Positions 49,840 through 61,641 of a DNA stretch of 64,000 bases are shown piece after piece (the first letter of the stretch is position 1; the number at the start of each line of letters is the position of its first letter). Made by a program: the position numbers and the translations under genes. The DNA comes from Anoplolepis gracilipes (taxonomy: Eukaryota; Arthropoda; Insecta; Hymenoptera; Formicidae). The notes beneath the pieces were generated by a model, which did not search any database, had not been told where the DNA came from, and saw only the letters and a list, made by a program, of their open reading frames with translations. The stretch is taken from positions 7,752,501 to 7,816,500 of the forward strand of contig NC_132983.1 of the NCBI RefSeq assembly GCF_047496725.1, read 5' to 3'.

Positions 49840-52606
49840 ATGTTTGTCGTAAAATTAAATCATTATTATTTCTAATAAAGTTTGAATTTTATACAAGAAC
49901 AATGTTAATTAAAGAAGGCAAAAATGAGATTCAGCTAATAGTTGTTTTTATTTCTAAAAAGTTAAAAAAAAGCAGCTGACTATGTTGAACCTTTTAATAG
50001 CGGCGTCTCAAGAAGGTTTATTAACTGATTTGGACATTAGAGAAGAAGTCGATACTTTTATGTTTGAAGTACGTATCAGTAATCTTTTTTTTTCGTTTAG
50101 TGTATTTAAGCATGTATAATTGTATTACGTTATACATAATACAATAATACAATAATTAATGATGATGATTACAGGGTTACGATACTACAGCGAGGAATAT
50201 GATGTTTGCTTTATTACTATTAATTGAACACAAAGATATTCAGGTACTTTTTTCCAATATTATTGCAATATATTATTTAAATTACAATTTTTATTCAAAG
50301 TATTGTACAGATAATTATAGTGCAGATAATTATAGTACAGATATCAAAATTTTTGTTGCAATATATATATTCTATATACCAAATGCCTTGAAGTGAAATG
50401 TCAACAGTTCGAGTGCATATGGGAGATCGACAAACTACGAATAAAAACTCCTACAAAATATCGCTCGGTTTTGCTCCGTTTTGGAAAAAACTAAAAAAAA
50501 AAGATTTCACCAAAAATATAAAACAATCCTACGATTATTATGTTTATCAAAAAATATCAGAAAATAAAAGTAATAAAACATTAAGATTAAAAAAGAGAGT
50601 AAAATCTTTCTAAAATAAAGTTAAAGGATTATAAATATTAACACGATTCTGCAGAGTCTTCTATGTAGACCACAAGAAATTAACCAATCACAGTTGACCT
50701 TAGAGAGGAATATTGAATATCATTAATTACTGCCCTTTATTGTAATCTGCTTACTTTAATTTATATTTAGTTTATGTTTATATTTTTGCCTTTCTATTAT
50801 GAATTAATTACAGTTGTTTATCAGAAGTCTACAAGCGAATAATTAATTACCATCTGCCACAATATGCCAGATATTCTAATTTCGTTAAACATCCCAACAT
50901 GGGTTTTTGCGAATTTCTTCAAAACGAAGCAAAAACGAGCAAATCATTAAAAGACTTGTTTTCTTAATTTATCTTTTACGGTCCAAAAGTTTTGACATTT
51001 AATTTTGAGGTACTCTTTACATTAGTTTCTACATATATATCGAAAAAATGTATTTTTAAAATAAATATAAAAAATTTATTTTGATTTTATTAAGAATTAT
51101 TGATTTCATTAAGAATTTATTTGTATGTACGTACATAAGAACCAGAATATTAAACAATACATTTTAAATGTCATCGGTGATACAGGAACGTGTAAGGGTT
51201 GAAGTCAATACCGTGATGCAAGAGAACGGAGGGAAACTAACGATGAAAGCGTTGCAAAATTTATCATATTTAGAAAGATGTTTAAAGGAAGCGCTACGTT
51301 TGTATCTCAGCGTGTTTGCCATACTTCGAAAAACTGCCGAAGATGTAAAATTACGTAATGCTTTACTTTTTTGCTCTATATATTCTGGACATGTAACATA
51401 CCACGAAGTATAAATTATCAAACGTAAAATAAGTTAAATTACTTTAACATTTTAAGAATACCAATATTATGTACATTTTATTTTTTTTTATTTCTTATTT
51501 TTGTAAATTTCAATATTTTGTAATTTTATTATATGTTTCAGATTCATACAAAATTCATATAAAGTTATGTAATCCATTTTTGATGCATATTGTTACATAT
51601 CATATTACACGAAGTATATATTATCAAATGTAAAGTTTAAATGCTTTAACATTTTTAAAATATGTACAATATTATGTACATTTTATTAAAAGAAATCTTC
51701 ATTTAGGTAAATTTCAATATTCTGTAATTTTATAATATGCTTTTCAGAATCATATGTCATACCTGCTGGAACGATGATACATCTTCATATCTACGGAGTT
51801 TACAGAGATCCCAATTTTTGGCCAAATCCAGAAGTATTCGATGCGGATAGATTTTTGCCCGAGAGTATACAGAATCGTCATCCATATTTCTATATACCGT
51901 TCAGCGCAGGACCGAGGAATTGTATAGGTAAATTGTTATTTTCGTTTCTGCTCGTGTCGATAATTTTTGATAGTGTCGATAAACTTTGAATTATATTATA
52001 GGTCAACGATTCGCTCTGCTCGAGTTGAAAGCTACAATAGCATTGTTACGTCCAGACTCGAGAAAAAAAAGAAAGGAAAGAGATAATGGAAGGACAGAAC
52101 TTACCCTTGTCGAAACGCGTAAAACCTTAACGCTCTCGACTCGAACGAACTGTACAAGGCCGGACCTGGTCAAAGACCTCGAGGGTCTCTTTTACTAGGT
52201 CAGTAGGCCGTTCGTTCGGTGGTCCCTTTTTGGTAAAGGAAGTTAATCCCTGTTACGCGGGACCTTGTGCGATCTGGGAGTCAGGGAATGTGTTAGAAAG
52301 GATTAATAAATTTGATTAGAATTTTTAATATTTTAAATTTTTAGTCATTTATTAAGAAAAAAAATCAAATATATATATATATGTATAAGATTCAAAAAAT
52401 TGGCATTTTAATTAAATTAATTAATCTTATTAATTACTTAAGTGTGTGTGTGTGCGTGTGCGTTCGCGGGTGTTACATTAGTTCGGAGGGACGTCAGTCA
52501 GGTAAATTGGAAATGGAAAAAAATAAAAAGGGTTTGTTACCTGACTGGTATTTATACAATAGTATTTAAATTCTAAGGGAAGGGGCAGGAAAAGAATTAT
52601 GCTTCC

Positions 52607-53458
52607 TCGAAGGTAATCGTGGAAGGAGGGAATTTCTTCCAGAGAGCCTCTATCGGAACGGCGAGGGGATATCTAAGACCGGGGCGGAACCATGGGATAA
52701 CGGATCCCGGCGGGTTGGTTGCAAGAATGGAGTGCAATGTTGTCAAATCAACAGGACCAGGCCCGATTGTATACGAGTCTTTTGGGAGGGGATGTCGGAT
52801 CCTTGGAAGATTATTTATTAAATATTGGATAGGATCTTGAGGCGGAGGATGAGGAGGTTGTTGGTGTTTAGAATTTTCAGCGTGACTCGCGTTTTCTTTC
52901 TCGAGGTCTACGACGACCTCGGCAATGTCACGAAGGGCCTCCCAAATTTCATCCGATTCCTCTTGAGAATCAGGTGAATTGCGGGGGGAAGATGGGGGTG
53001 AATCTCCCAGGATGATGGTAGAGGCTGGTGAGAGTGGACACGGAAGGGGTTCGGAAGTAGAGGGAGTTTTGTTAGAAGGCCCCGGTAAATCGAGAGACGA
53101 TGGGGAGGGTTGCTTATGCGAGGATGATACTACTGGATGTGAAAGAGGAGGGAGGTCGATGGGGGTGCGAGGAGAAGGGTCAGGTGAGAGGGGTGGTTTC
53201 AGCTCTCTTGAATGAGGAAGAGGGGGATGGGACTCTGTGTGTGTGTGTGTGTGATGACTGTTCGCGGAAAATTTGACCTTTTAATTCTATCTTAAGATTA
53301 GAAATATTGTTCTTAAAATTATAATTTGCTGTCGCCCGAGCCAAAACTCTTCGGGCTCGTCGGTTCTTACGGTTGCGGAGATGTTTAGCTTTAACCTTTA
53401 GACGTTTCGGATGAACGGACTCCACTATGAACCCACGCAAATGTTTTAGAAAACCTAT
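52607..53458 (-). CDS. Pro/Ser-rich open frame, possibly gag-like, one frameshift
   Basis: A frame without an ATG opens near 53458 on the minus strand and encodes a basic segment (KRLKVKAKHLRNRKNRRARR) followed by NNISNLKIELKGQ. In a (CA)9 run at about 53238-53255 the frame shifts by one. The second part is open to a TAA at 52607: a long Pro/Ser-rich stretch, the acidic EEIWEAL-like helix SDEIWEALRDIAEVVVDLEK, then PIQYLINNLPRIRHPLP, and the end IPWFRPGLRYPLAVPIEALW. In total about 280 residues. Low-complexity start, a helix and a hydrophobic end resemble structural proteins of LTR elements, but I cannot name a family. It lies wholly inside the TG...CA element. Confidence 0.35.
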
Positions 53459-53739
53459 CGTTTATTTTCAGCGAGACAGTTCTAATTAGTACAATTTATA
53501 ATGTTCTTAATATAATTTAATATAATTTATCAGGAAATTACATTATTTAAAATGCATAATATAGAGAGAAGAGAGGAGGGAGAAGGAGAAAGAAGTGAAG
53601 AGAAAAGAAGGAAAGAAAGGAAATAAATAAAAAATAAAAAAAAAAAGGAATAGCACAAAAAGAAGGAGGTAATGAATAAATTGTAATAAATAATTAAAGG
53701 ACTAGAGGAAAAATGGAATTCAGGAGAAATTTGCTTTCG

Positions 53740-54485
53740 TAGAGAAAATTGAAAGAATTTGCAGGTTCTGCCTAATTATATTTTGTACCAGTACACGAAA
53801 TACCGGTTCCGCAAAATACATAGATACCCGCAGAGAAATAGAAAGACCTTGCAAGTTCAACCTAGTTATATTTTGTACCAGTACACGAGATACCGGTTCC
53901 GCAAAATACACAGGAACTCGCAGAGAAAATAGAAAGAGTTTGCAAGTTTGACCTAATTATATTTCGTACCAGTACTCGAGATACCGGTTCCGCGAAATAC
54001 ACAGGTACTTGCAGAGAAAATAAAAAGAATTTGCAAGTTCGACCTAGTTATATTTTTGTACCAGTACACGAGATACCGGTTCCGCAAAATACACAGGTAC
54101 TTGCAGAGAAAATAAAAAGAATTTGCAAGTTTGACCTAGTTATATTTTGTACCAGTACACGAGATACCGGTTCCGCAAAATACACAGGTACTTGCAGAGA
54201 AAATAAAAAGAATTTGCAACTTCGACCTAGTTATATTTTTGTACCAGTACACGAGATACCGGTTCCGCAAAATACACAGGTACTTGCAGAGAAAATAAAA
54301 AGAATTTGCAAGTTCGACCTAGTTATATTTTGTACCAGTACACGAGATACCGGTTCCGCAAAATACACAAGTACTTGCAGAGAAAATAAAAAGAATTTGC
54401 AAGTTCGACCTAGTTATATTTTGTACCAGTACACGAGATACCGGTTCCGCAAAATACACAGGAACTCGCAGAGAAAATAGAAAGA
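53740..54485. repeat. 91-bp tandem repeat, about eight copies
   Basis: The word ATACCGGTTCCGC recurs at about 53800, 53890, 53981, 54073, 54164, 54256, 54347 and 54438, spacing 90-92 bp. Units are over 90% alike, so the array is young. Because 91 is not a multiple of three, a long frame through it (54031-54480) cycles through all phases and is not a gene. Confidence 0.95.
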
Positions 54486-55788
54486 CTACGTGAAAATGAA
54501 GAGGATGGGAAGTAAACGTAAACAACGAAAAGGGGAGTTAATTATAATTACAAAGGTAAAATGAGGAGTATCTGATCAAACAGTAATAATAAAATGAAGA
54601 ACAACAAAAATAAAGAACTGTCTCACTATAATTACTATAACCGAATTTTAAATGGGGGAGGTGAAATTAACAGAATAGGTTATTTAGTTAGGTACTCACT
54701 ACTTATTGTGTACGCTGTTGGTTTTAAAAAGACCTCGGCAGTGGATTTAGCGGCGTCAGGTTGAGTTTCACAAGTGCCCCTGTTTGACGTCTTTTATCGT
54801 TTAAATTTTTAATCCGCACTACACAGAGAGTCTGTGTTAAATATTAGGTGAACCACACGTCGCGGAATCGGAAGTATTAATATTCGAACTTGTTAACACC
54901 CGAAGAGTTAAACGTTGGGATCGAGAATCGATTCCGCGTCTCGAAGCCGAGGTGAAAGAAAATAGTTCGTACCGTACGAGTTGTACTGATGCTAATTCTG
55001 ATACCGAAAAAACTGAAAAAACTGATGTCACGGCGCATTGCTTCCGCATTATATACTAGAATTCGTACCTCCTCTCCATTGGACAATTGGACGAATTAGA
55101 ATTTTAATTAACGTCCCCTTATGCTTAGGGGGTGTTTCCTTGGACTTCGAGTCTCAAAAATTTCTTCTCTATTGGTTCAAGAGATCTTTCCATTTGGCCA
55201 ATGAGGAGTTTGGTACCGTCAGAGTCGCTTATCGCTATTTAGAAATTTATAATAAACAGCTGTCACTTTAGGTGGTCCGTCAGGCGAGCTCTCTTATCAA
55301 ATGCTTCTTAAGTTTTCGTCGCCGTTTCAAATTTATGATTGCAGTTCTAAATAACTGCCTCGAGTTACGGCGACTCTGTTTTATTTAAAATTCTTTTGAA
55401 ATTTAGAGAGCCGTTCAAATGTTTATTCTTTATTTGATTTCTAAGACTTCTTGGGTTATCTTATTTATAGTTGGTCTTGCCTTACGGAGGTTTGTTAAAA
55501 TTTTTATTATCCACGTAACGTAATATTCGTGGAGTGCGACTAAAGTGACAGCTCTCACGGTTTGATATTTCCCGTAGAGAGTTCTTAGAATCATTATCTA
55601 TGATTGTTTATACATTCCTCTCGAAAAGAAAGAATCGTGAAGTCTACCGGACGTAACAGCATCTTTGGTGCACAATTTTTTGCTTGAAACCTGTAGATTA
55701 TTTAAAAAATCTGCAGTTAAAGGCCGATTTACTACTTTGTCCTTCTCGTCCGTTTTATATGAAATTCACCCCAATTAATCACAAATAG

Positions 55789-57830
55789 CCGTTTAAAATT
55801 AACACGGTTATCATGTAAGTGTATAAAAAGTTGATAAATTGCAAAAATGATGAAAAATGATTACGCATATTATACGTTCAACATTATCAAGAAAATATAC
55901 ATTATGTATGTAAACATGTTGCGTAATTTTTTTGTTTTGGAACTCACAAATGTATTCCTCGCGTCTTTAATTATTTTGAGCGATTAATTTCGAACGGTGA
56001 TATTTTAAAAATAAAGTACTGAGAAAATGATAAGAAAATAAATAATTAAAATGATAATTATATGCCTTAAATTTGCCTTGGTTAATAAGAAACTTATGAG
56101 CAAATGATAACAAATTATACTATAGTTATCGAGAGTTAAGATAAATATCAATTCAATTTTGAATAATTAAAACGTATATTGTCTCCATTTTTTTACCAAC
56201 TTACGATTGGCAACAGTCGAGAGTAAAAAGAATTACTTGGAAAAGAAAAACAAACAAAAGATATTTCTAAAAGAAAGTCGGATTTTGTGAGAAATTCAAC
56301 AATCACAAATTGAAAACATAATTTGTTCCTTCTTTCTTATGTTAATTATTAAAACCATGCAGAAATAGTATCTTTTTTTAAAGTTTTGAACAATATCGTG
56401 AGTAGATAAAATATAAAAATAACAAATATAAAATATATAATATTTATCTGTCGATGATTTCGTCATTCTATATTTTCGTATGTACATACATATAAAATTT
56501 AATTAAAATTAACAGACAAAGGCGAGTCTCAAGCAACGAATAACAAAGCAGAATATGATTTTGCTTTTAATAAGAATTTATACATAGCCAGCATTTAGTT
56601 CAAAATATTTTTGATTATTAAATTTTAATAACGCCAGAACTGATTAGAGTTATACTAGATTTAATTGATAAGTATATTTAATCGATAGCTCGAATAAATA
56701 TATATCAAAAAATTTTGCCGATTGGAAATAGAAAAAGTAAACATATTATACAAATTTATTCTTATATTAGCATGTTTTAAGATATTGAAAATGTTATATC
56801 CATTAAAGTGATTTAATAAATGAATTTGTATATTCTTAATTCTTTATATTATAATAATATATTCTGAATATATTATAATATATTTTGAATTTGTACATTC
56901 TTAATTCTTTATTATTTTTTTTTTATTTCTCTTCTTTATATCTCCTTGTATAACATCTTTGTATCTTCGAATCTTTATATCTTTATTATATAAAATTTTT
57001 ATAATATTTCAAAAACATGTTAAAATTGTATAGTGCTCGTGTCTTTTTATTTTTAATAAACGTAATTTTCAAAAGTTATAACATGTTTTTTGAAGAAAGA
57101 AAAGTAGATTTAAACAATATTATTATGTATACATTTTAACACTACACTTTTGCACAACAATTTTTTTGACGCTGATTTGACATTTTGTTTTATTACCGCA
57201 TCGTTTTCAACGTCAGTCTTTTTTAATGATACGAACTTGACTTATCAAATTATAAATGCAAATGCAAACTTAGTTTAACAAACATTAGCTCCTTGTATTC
57301 TTATATGATATTTTGTTATCATTTTGTTGCAAATATAAGATAATGATTGTCGATACTAACAAGTGAACTTTGTTCTGGTTTAAATATGCGCAGAGCAATG
57401 TTAATAAATTAAGTCTGTTGATTAGATAAAAGAAAAAAATTTATAGGAATCAAAATTTTATTCTTCTCGTACCACTTATTGTATGAAACTCGTATACGCT
57501 TATTAAGTAAAAGTCTATAATTTGTTAAAGAAAAGAGAGATGAAGTTTTTGACAAAGAAAGTGACACAAGTGTATTTCCCTTATTCTAATAAATTTTGAA
57601 CATGTTATCTAAATAAAAATAAGAAATGGTACTTCTATTAAAATAGAATATTTAAAAATAACAACACAAACGAGTATTGTTCGTGGATTTTTCTAAGGGT
57701 AATTCGAAGTGAGATACTAAACTGCTCAATGCATGTCCTGGACTGATTTTTATATACTAAATCTTTGAATTACTGCAGCGTTCGACAATATACACTTTTC
57801 TATAAAAATAAAAATTGGTTAAAGTGTTTT
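55789..57830 (+). other. Downstream flank of P450 copy E
   Basis: It is homologous to the sequence after copies B and F. It ends at about 57825, where a small palindrome leads into a gypsy LTR. No gene is visible. Confidence 0.7.
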
Positions 57831-57873
57831 TTACAAACACAATTTTATTTTTCTTTAACCAATTTTTATTTTA
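57803..57873. repeat. Short palindrome at the P450/gypsy junction
   Basis: AAAAATTGGTTAAAG near 57810 is repeated inverted (CTTTAACCAATTTTT) near 57853. The inverted arm plus loop also matches 44600-44630 in the opposite orientation, so part of the P450 flank has been copied back on itself at the breakpoint. Confidence 0.7.
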
Positions 57874-57878
57874 CGTCC

Positions 57879-58841
57879 TGTCGGCTCTACGTTTTTCCTC
57901 CCACGAAAATGAAACAATAATCGTCCGATCGGTCACAAAAAAATAGGTCGCGCAATAGAAAAGAACCGCTATTATCAAATAATGTTTAGACCTACTAAAA
58001 ACGATATCTAAACAAATACCGGAAAGGATCAATAACGAAATCCTCTAAAACAACGATACAGAACAAACACAACTGCATAATCTTAAGAAACGAACAAATA
58101 ATGCCGCTATGTACTGTCGGCTCCACGCCTTTACCTCCTATAAAGATGAAGCAATATTCGCCCGACCAATCATAAAAAGGATGGCGCGACGAAAAATATT
58201 TTAAACATTGAAAACGATGTCCAAAGAAACGACCGGAAAGGGCCGATAGTGAGATCCTCTAAATGAATAAATAGACAAACACAGCTACATAATATTAAGA
58301 AAGAAACAAATAATGCCGCTACGCACTGTCGGCTCCACGTCTTTACCGCTTATAAAGATGAAGTAATAATTGCCCGACCAGTCATAAAAAGGGCCGCGGA
58401 ACGAAAAAATATTTTAAACTTTGGCTATTATTGCCTTTAAATCGTTCGGAGTCAGGGATAATAAGGATTGCGAGCTTTATTTATTCAAAATCGTATAATG
58501 TACTTTCTTTGTCTTACACACTAGAATCGGAAGTATCGCCTCTAAACGCACGTTCGCACGCGTTCACGGTCGACTTTCTAATCCTGCCTCGACGAAACGT
58601 TATCATCCGCCTAACGTCTCTCTTTCGACTTTCGAGAATCTTCCTGAATCGTCTCCGTTTCTATTTTCCTATTTTATTTTTCGCTTTAAGTTTTCGACTT
58701 TCTGTCTTTCTGTCTCGTCTGTTGTGTTTTCGTATTTATCTCCGTCTCTATACCTGTCGCGTGTATATGTATGTGACTGTGTTTGTGTGAGCGCAACTCG
58801 GGTCGATTATTACGATCGACTATGCCGATGTAATCGCTACA
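57879..58841 (-). mobile_element. 3' LTR of gypsy remnant 1
   Basis: On the minus strand the LTR starts TGTAGCGATTACATCGG directly after a polypurine tract (GGCGGGGGAG) and ends ...GAGCCGACA at 57879, so it has TG...CA ends and is 963 bp long. The plus-strand word TGTCGGCTC occurs three times, at 57879, 58115 and 58327, showing tandem units of 236 and 212 bp at the LTR's distal end. The 5' LTR is not in the window. Confidence 0.65.
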
Positions 58842-61240
58842 GTACTCCCCCGCCAGTGCTATACCGATAGCACGATATTCACGCATACGCTGCATCGCTG
58901 TGAGCTTGATATGCACGGGTTTCGTTTCCTTCGCTCAACACACGACCTGTATCGGTTTAAGTCGTCGATATGCCAACAGCTTGAACACCTTACGCATAAC
59001 TACTGTACATTTCTACACAATTCGTGCGCGTTAATACCGATTCGAGACTCTTTACGCAAAAAAAACATGATACAATATAATATAATGAGACTTCGCTCGC
59101 GGTCGTCTACGTGCTTACGAACTAAAAACTAACGATAACGAGAAAAGGTACCAATCCGATGCGCGATATACATTTGTTCCCGCTCGGCAAATCCAACCCT
59201 CGTAAAATTCTCTCGCAACCGTCTCCGCTTCCTGGTCTCGTAAGGGGAATGCCTCCGGCCATCGCGTGAAGCGGTCCACACACGTGAGGCAATATCGTTT
59301 TCCCTCTGAAACTGGCATTATGATGATATCGAGATGGACGTGCTCGAATCTGCCGGATGGAGCGGCAAATTTCCCAATGGGTGCCGAAACATGCCGAGAC
59401 ACCTTGGACCGTTGACAGGGCACACAAGCCCGCGCCCAGTTGCGGCAGTCCGCACGCATCGACGGCCAGACGTAGCGCTGCGCCACGAGTTTGCTCGTCG
59501 TCTTAATTCCCGGGTGCGCCAAGTTGTGAACGGTCGCGGCGTCGGCGCCGTCGTATCGCAGTACACCGCTATCCCCGTTCCAGGAATCTCCACCTTGCCT
59601 AGTTGCAGTCCAGTCTCCCGTTGCAGGTACTTCTCGAGCTCCTCGTCCGTCCTGTGACTCCGCCAGCGCGGCGTAGTCCATGGGAGAATGGAGCTCCTCG
59701 ATCCTTGACAGCGCGTCGGCCACGACATTCTCCTCACCCGTCACATGCCGAATGTCGGTGGTAAACTGTCCGATATAATCCAAGTGGCGGAACTGGCGCG
59801 GCGTGCTCTTCTCGGGTCTCTGTCAAAAAACAAACGTTATTGGCTTGTGATCCGTATATATCGCGAACGTGCGTGCCTCCAGCATGTGCCGAAAATGCTT
59901 GACTGCCAGGTATATAGCCAACAGCTCCCTGTCGTAAGCGCTATATTTTGATTCGGCTGGGCTTAGCTTCTTCGAGAAGAAGGCTAAAAGCTCCCAGCCG
60001 TCGGTCCCTCGCTGTTGTAAGGTCGCGCCGATGCTCTGCTCGGACGCGTCGGCAAACAGAGCAAGCTCCGCGTTCATCCTGGGGTGCCTCAAAAGAGCGG
60101 CTTGTGCCAGATTTTCTTTCGATTTTTCGAATGCCTCTTGGGCCCGTGGCGTCCACAGTACCGGCGTCTTTCCCTTGACGTTGCCGTGGAGGAGGTCGTC
60201 CAGCGACGCCAACATCTCGGCGGCTCTCGGCAGGAATCTTCGATAAAAATTCACCATGCCTAAGTATCTCCGGAGTTCCTTCGCCGTCCTCAGCGCCTGA
60301 CACTCAAGGATCGCCTTTATCCGTGCCGGTAGCGGTCGAGTTCCCTCGTCGGAAACCTCGTATCCGAGGAATTCTACTCTCCGTTGGCCGAACACGCACT
60401 TCGCCGGATTAATCACCACACCGAATTCCCGCAGACGCTCGAATAAAGCCCGCAGATGTTCGCGGTGTTCCTCCTCTGACGACGACGCGACGAAGATGTC
60501 GTCAATGTACGCGTAACAAAACTCGAAGTCGCGCAACACCTCGTCGATGAATCTTTGGAACGTCTGCGCCGCGTTACGTAAACCAAATGACATGTACGGA
60601 AATTCGTACATGCCAAACGGCGTGGTAATCGCCGTCTTCGGTATGTGCTCCTCCGCCACCGGAATCTGATGATATGCCCGGACCAGATTTATCGTCGTAA
60701 AAAGTTTCTTTCCGCCAATGGCCTGCGCGAAATCTTGTATGTGTCGCACCAGATATCGGTCCGGAATCGTCCGCGCGTTTAGTCCCCTGTAATCTCTGCA
60801 GGGTCGCCACTCCTCTCCTTTCTTCGGCACCATATAAGGGCGCTGACCAACAACTCTTTGAAGGCCGCGCGATTCCAGCTTTCACCATTCGTCGAAACAC
60901 CTTTTTTGCGGCCGCCAAACGATCCGGCGCGAGTCTCCTCGGTCCGCATGCGACAGGCGGTCCAGGTGTCGTCTCAATATAGTGTCGCGTGGTGTGAATC
61001 ACTTCCCTCGGACGTCCCTCCGGCCTCGTAATATCCGTGTATTGTTCCAGCAATCGATGGTATTGAGTCGCTTCTGTAACCGTCTTTACGTTGGGCGCAT
61101 CGCATCGGATGCAACGCCCGCGCGCGGTTAAACTCGTCGTCTGATCGATGAGACGAGAATTGCGCAGATCCACGAGGAGCCCGTAATGCGCGAGAAAATC
61201 AGCGCCGATTATAATTTTATGCCTCGATAGGCCACGCGTG
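58842..61240 (-). pseudogene. Ty3/gypsy pol remnant 1: protease end, RT, RNase H, partial integrase
   Basis: Reading on the minus strand, the protease tail (IIGADFLAHYGLLVDLRNS) begins near 61210. The linker and RT start run to about 60840, where a 1-nt shift breaks the frame between SAPLY and VPKKGEEWRPCRDYRGLNAR. RT follows, with the active-site YIDD near 60500, then RNase H with FADASEQSIGATL and YTDHKPITF. A TGA at 59823 precedes the connection domain (VVADALSRIEE). Integrase keeps its HHCC zinc region (HPGIKTT ... CVPCQ) and the first catalytic Asp (VHLDIIIMP) but loses frame near 59160, and the region with the catalytic Glu is deleted. Gag and the 5' LTR are absent. It copied itself by reverse transcription; this copy is dead. 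It is more GC-rich than the P450 region. Confidence 0.9.
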
Positions 61241-61641
61241 AATGCACAAGGATAATTACTAATGTCAGGATAAAAATGACAGAGATAGTTATTTTTTTTA
61301 ATGTTTTAAACTCACTGACTTTATTATGATCAACGGCAGCGATAATTTAACAAACCACAAACTCCGATACTGTTCAAATAACGGTTCGATAATAAAATAT
61401 ATTGATATAAAATACTTGGATCGCTCGCAGACAGAAAAGAGAGCTCACAATAAAATGTCTCCCTTTTTATTTCGATTCTCGCTCCGAAATCACGCCACCG
61501 ACGGAATCCTGCGCGCGCCTCATCCCTCGACGCGCAGACGTCGATTCATATAACGGATGTACAAAATTATATCTTACAATTCGGCCGCTCTGACATCTCA
61601 TTCGTCTCAAATGTTACAGTGAGAAATATTTACAATATACA
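61241..61641 (-). other. Unassigned segment, possibly LTR-like
   Basis: Gypsy remnant 1 stops here. On the minus strand the stretch begins TGTAACATTTGAGACG, has TATA-like and AATAAA-like words, and ends near a TG-rich boundary. That is LTR-like, but I find no matching terminal CA with a target duplication. No convincing gene is seen. Confidence 0.35.

Larger units (their letters stand above)
52044..55658. mobile_element. 3.6-kb TG...CA insertion in exon 12 of copy E
   Basis: The ends are TGTTACGTCC and GGACGTAACA, a perfect 10-bp inverted pair, flanked by GCAT on both sides (52040-52043, 55659-55662). The empty site is read directly from the other P450 copies. TG...CA ends with a 4-bp duplication fit an LTR retrotransposon, but only one copy of terminal sequence is present and no reverse transcriptase or integrase is found. 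It could be an unusually long solo LTR or a non-autonomous LTR element. Inside are an antisense Pro/Ser-rich frame (about 53458-52607), a 91-bp tandem array (53740-54485) and a TATA-like site near 55050. Confidence 0.8.
46587..55788 (+). pseudogene. CYP4: CYP4-type P450 copy E: 12 exons, last one split by an insertion
   Basis: Exons: 46587-46740, 46840-46949, 47215-47305, 47915-48096, 48338-48431, 48922-49023, 49194-49293, 49962-50068, 50175-50243, 51186-51354, 51748-51927, 52002-52043 and, after the insertion, 55663-55788. Exon 1 encodes the membrane anchor and PGPPGLPILDN; its donor is GC instead of GT. The C-helix WQTRR, an intact I-helix GYDTTARNMM, ExxR (EALR) and FSAGPRNCIG are all present, so the catalytic motifs are the best preserved of any copy. 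Lesions are a 4-nt deletion in exon 4 (182 instead of 186 nt), TAA in exon 5 at 48361, a 1-nt deletion in exon 6, a 1-nt insertion in the exon 12 remnant and the 3.6-kb insertion in exon 12. A MITE occupies intron 7. It was probably inactivated more recently than the other copies. Confidence 0.85.

Noticed and set aside
54031..54480. 149-codon open frame
   Set aside because: It runs through a 91-bp tandem array whose period is not a multiple of three, so it has no conserved codon phase.
58431..58790. 119-codon plus-strand frame
   Set aside because: It lies inside the gypsy LTR, is Arg/Leu/Phe-rich from pyrimidine-rich DNA and has no recognisable domain.
59334..60246. Plus-strand open frames opposite gypsy remnant 1
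   Set aside because: They are antisense to a clear reverse transcriptase/integrase frame and come from its GC-rich codon bias.
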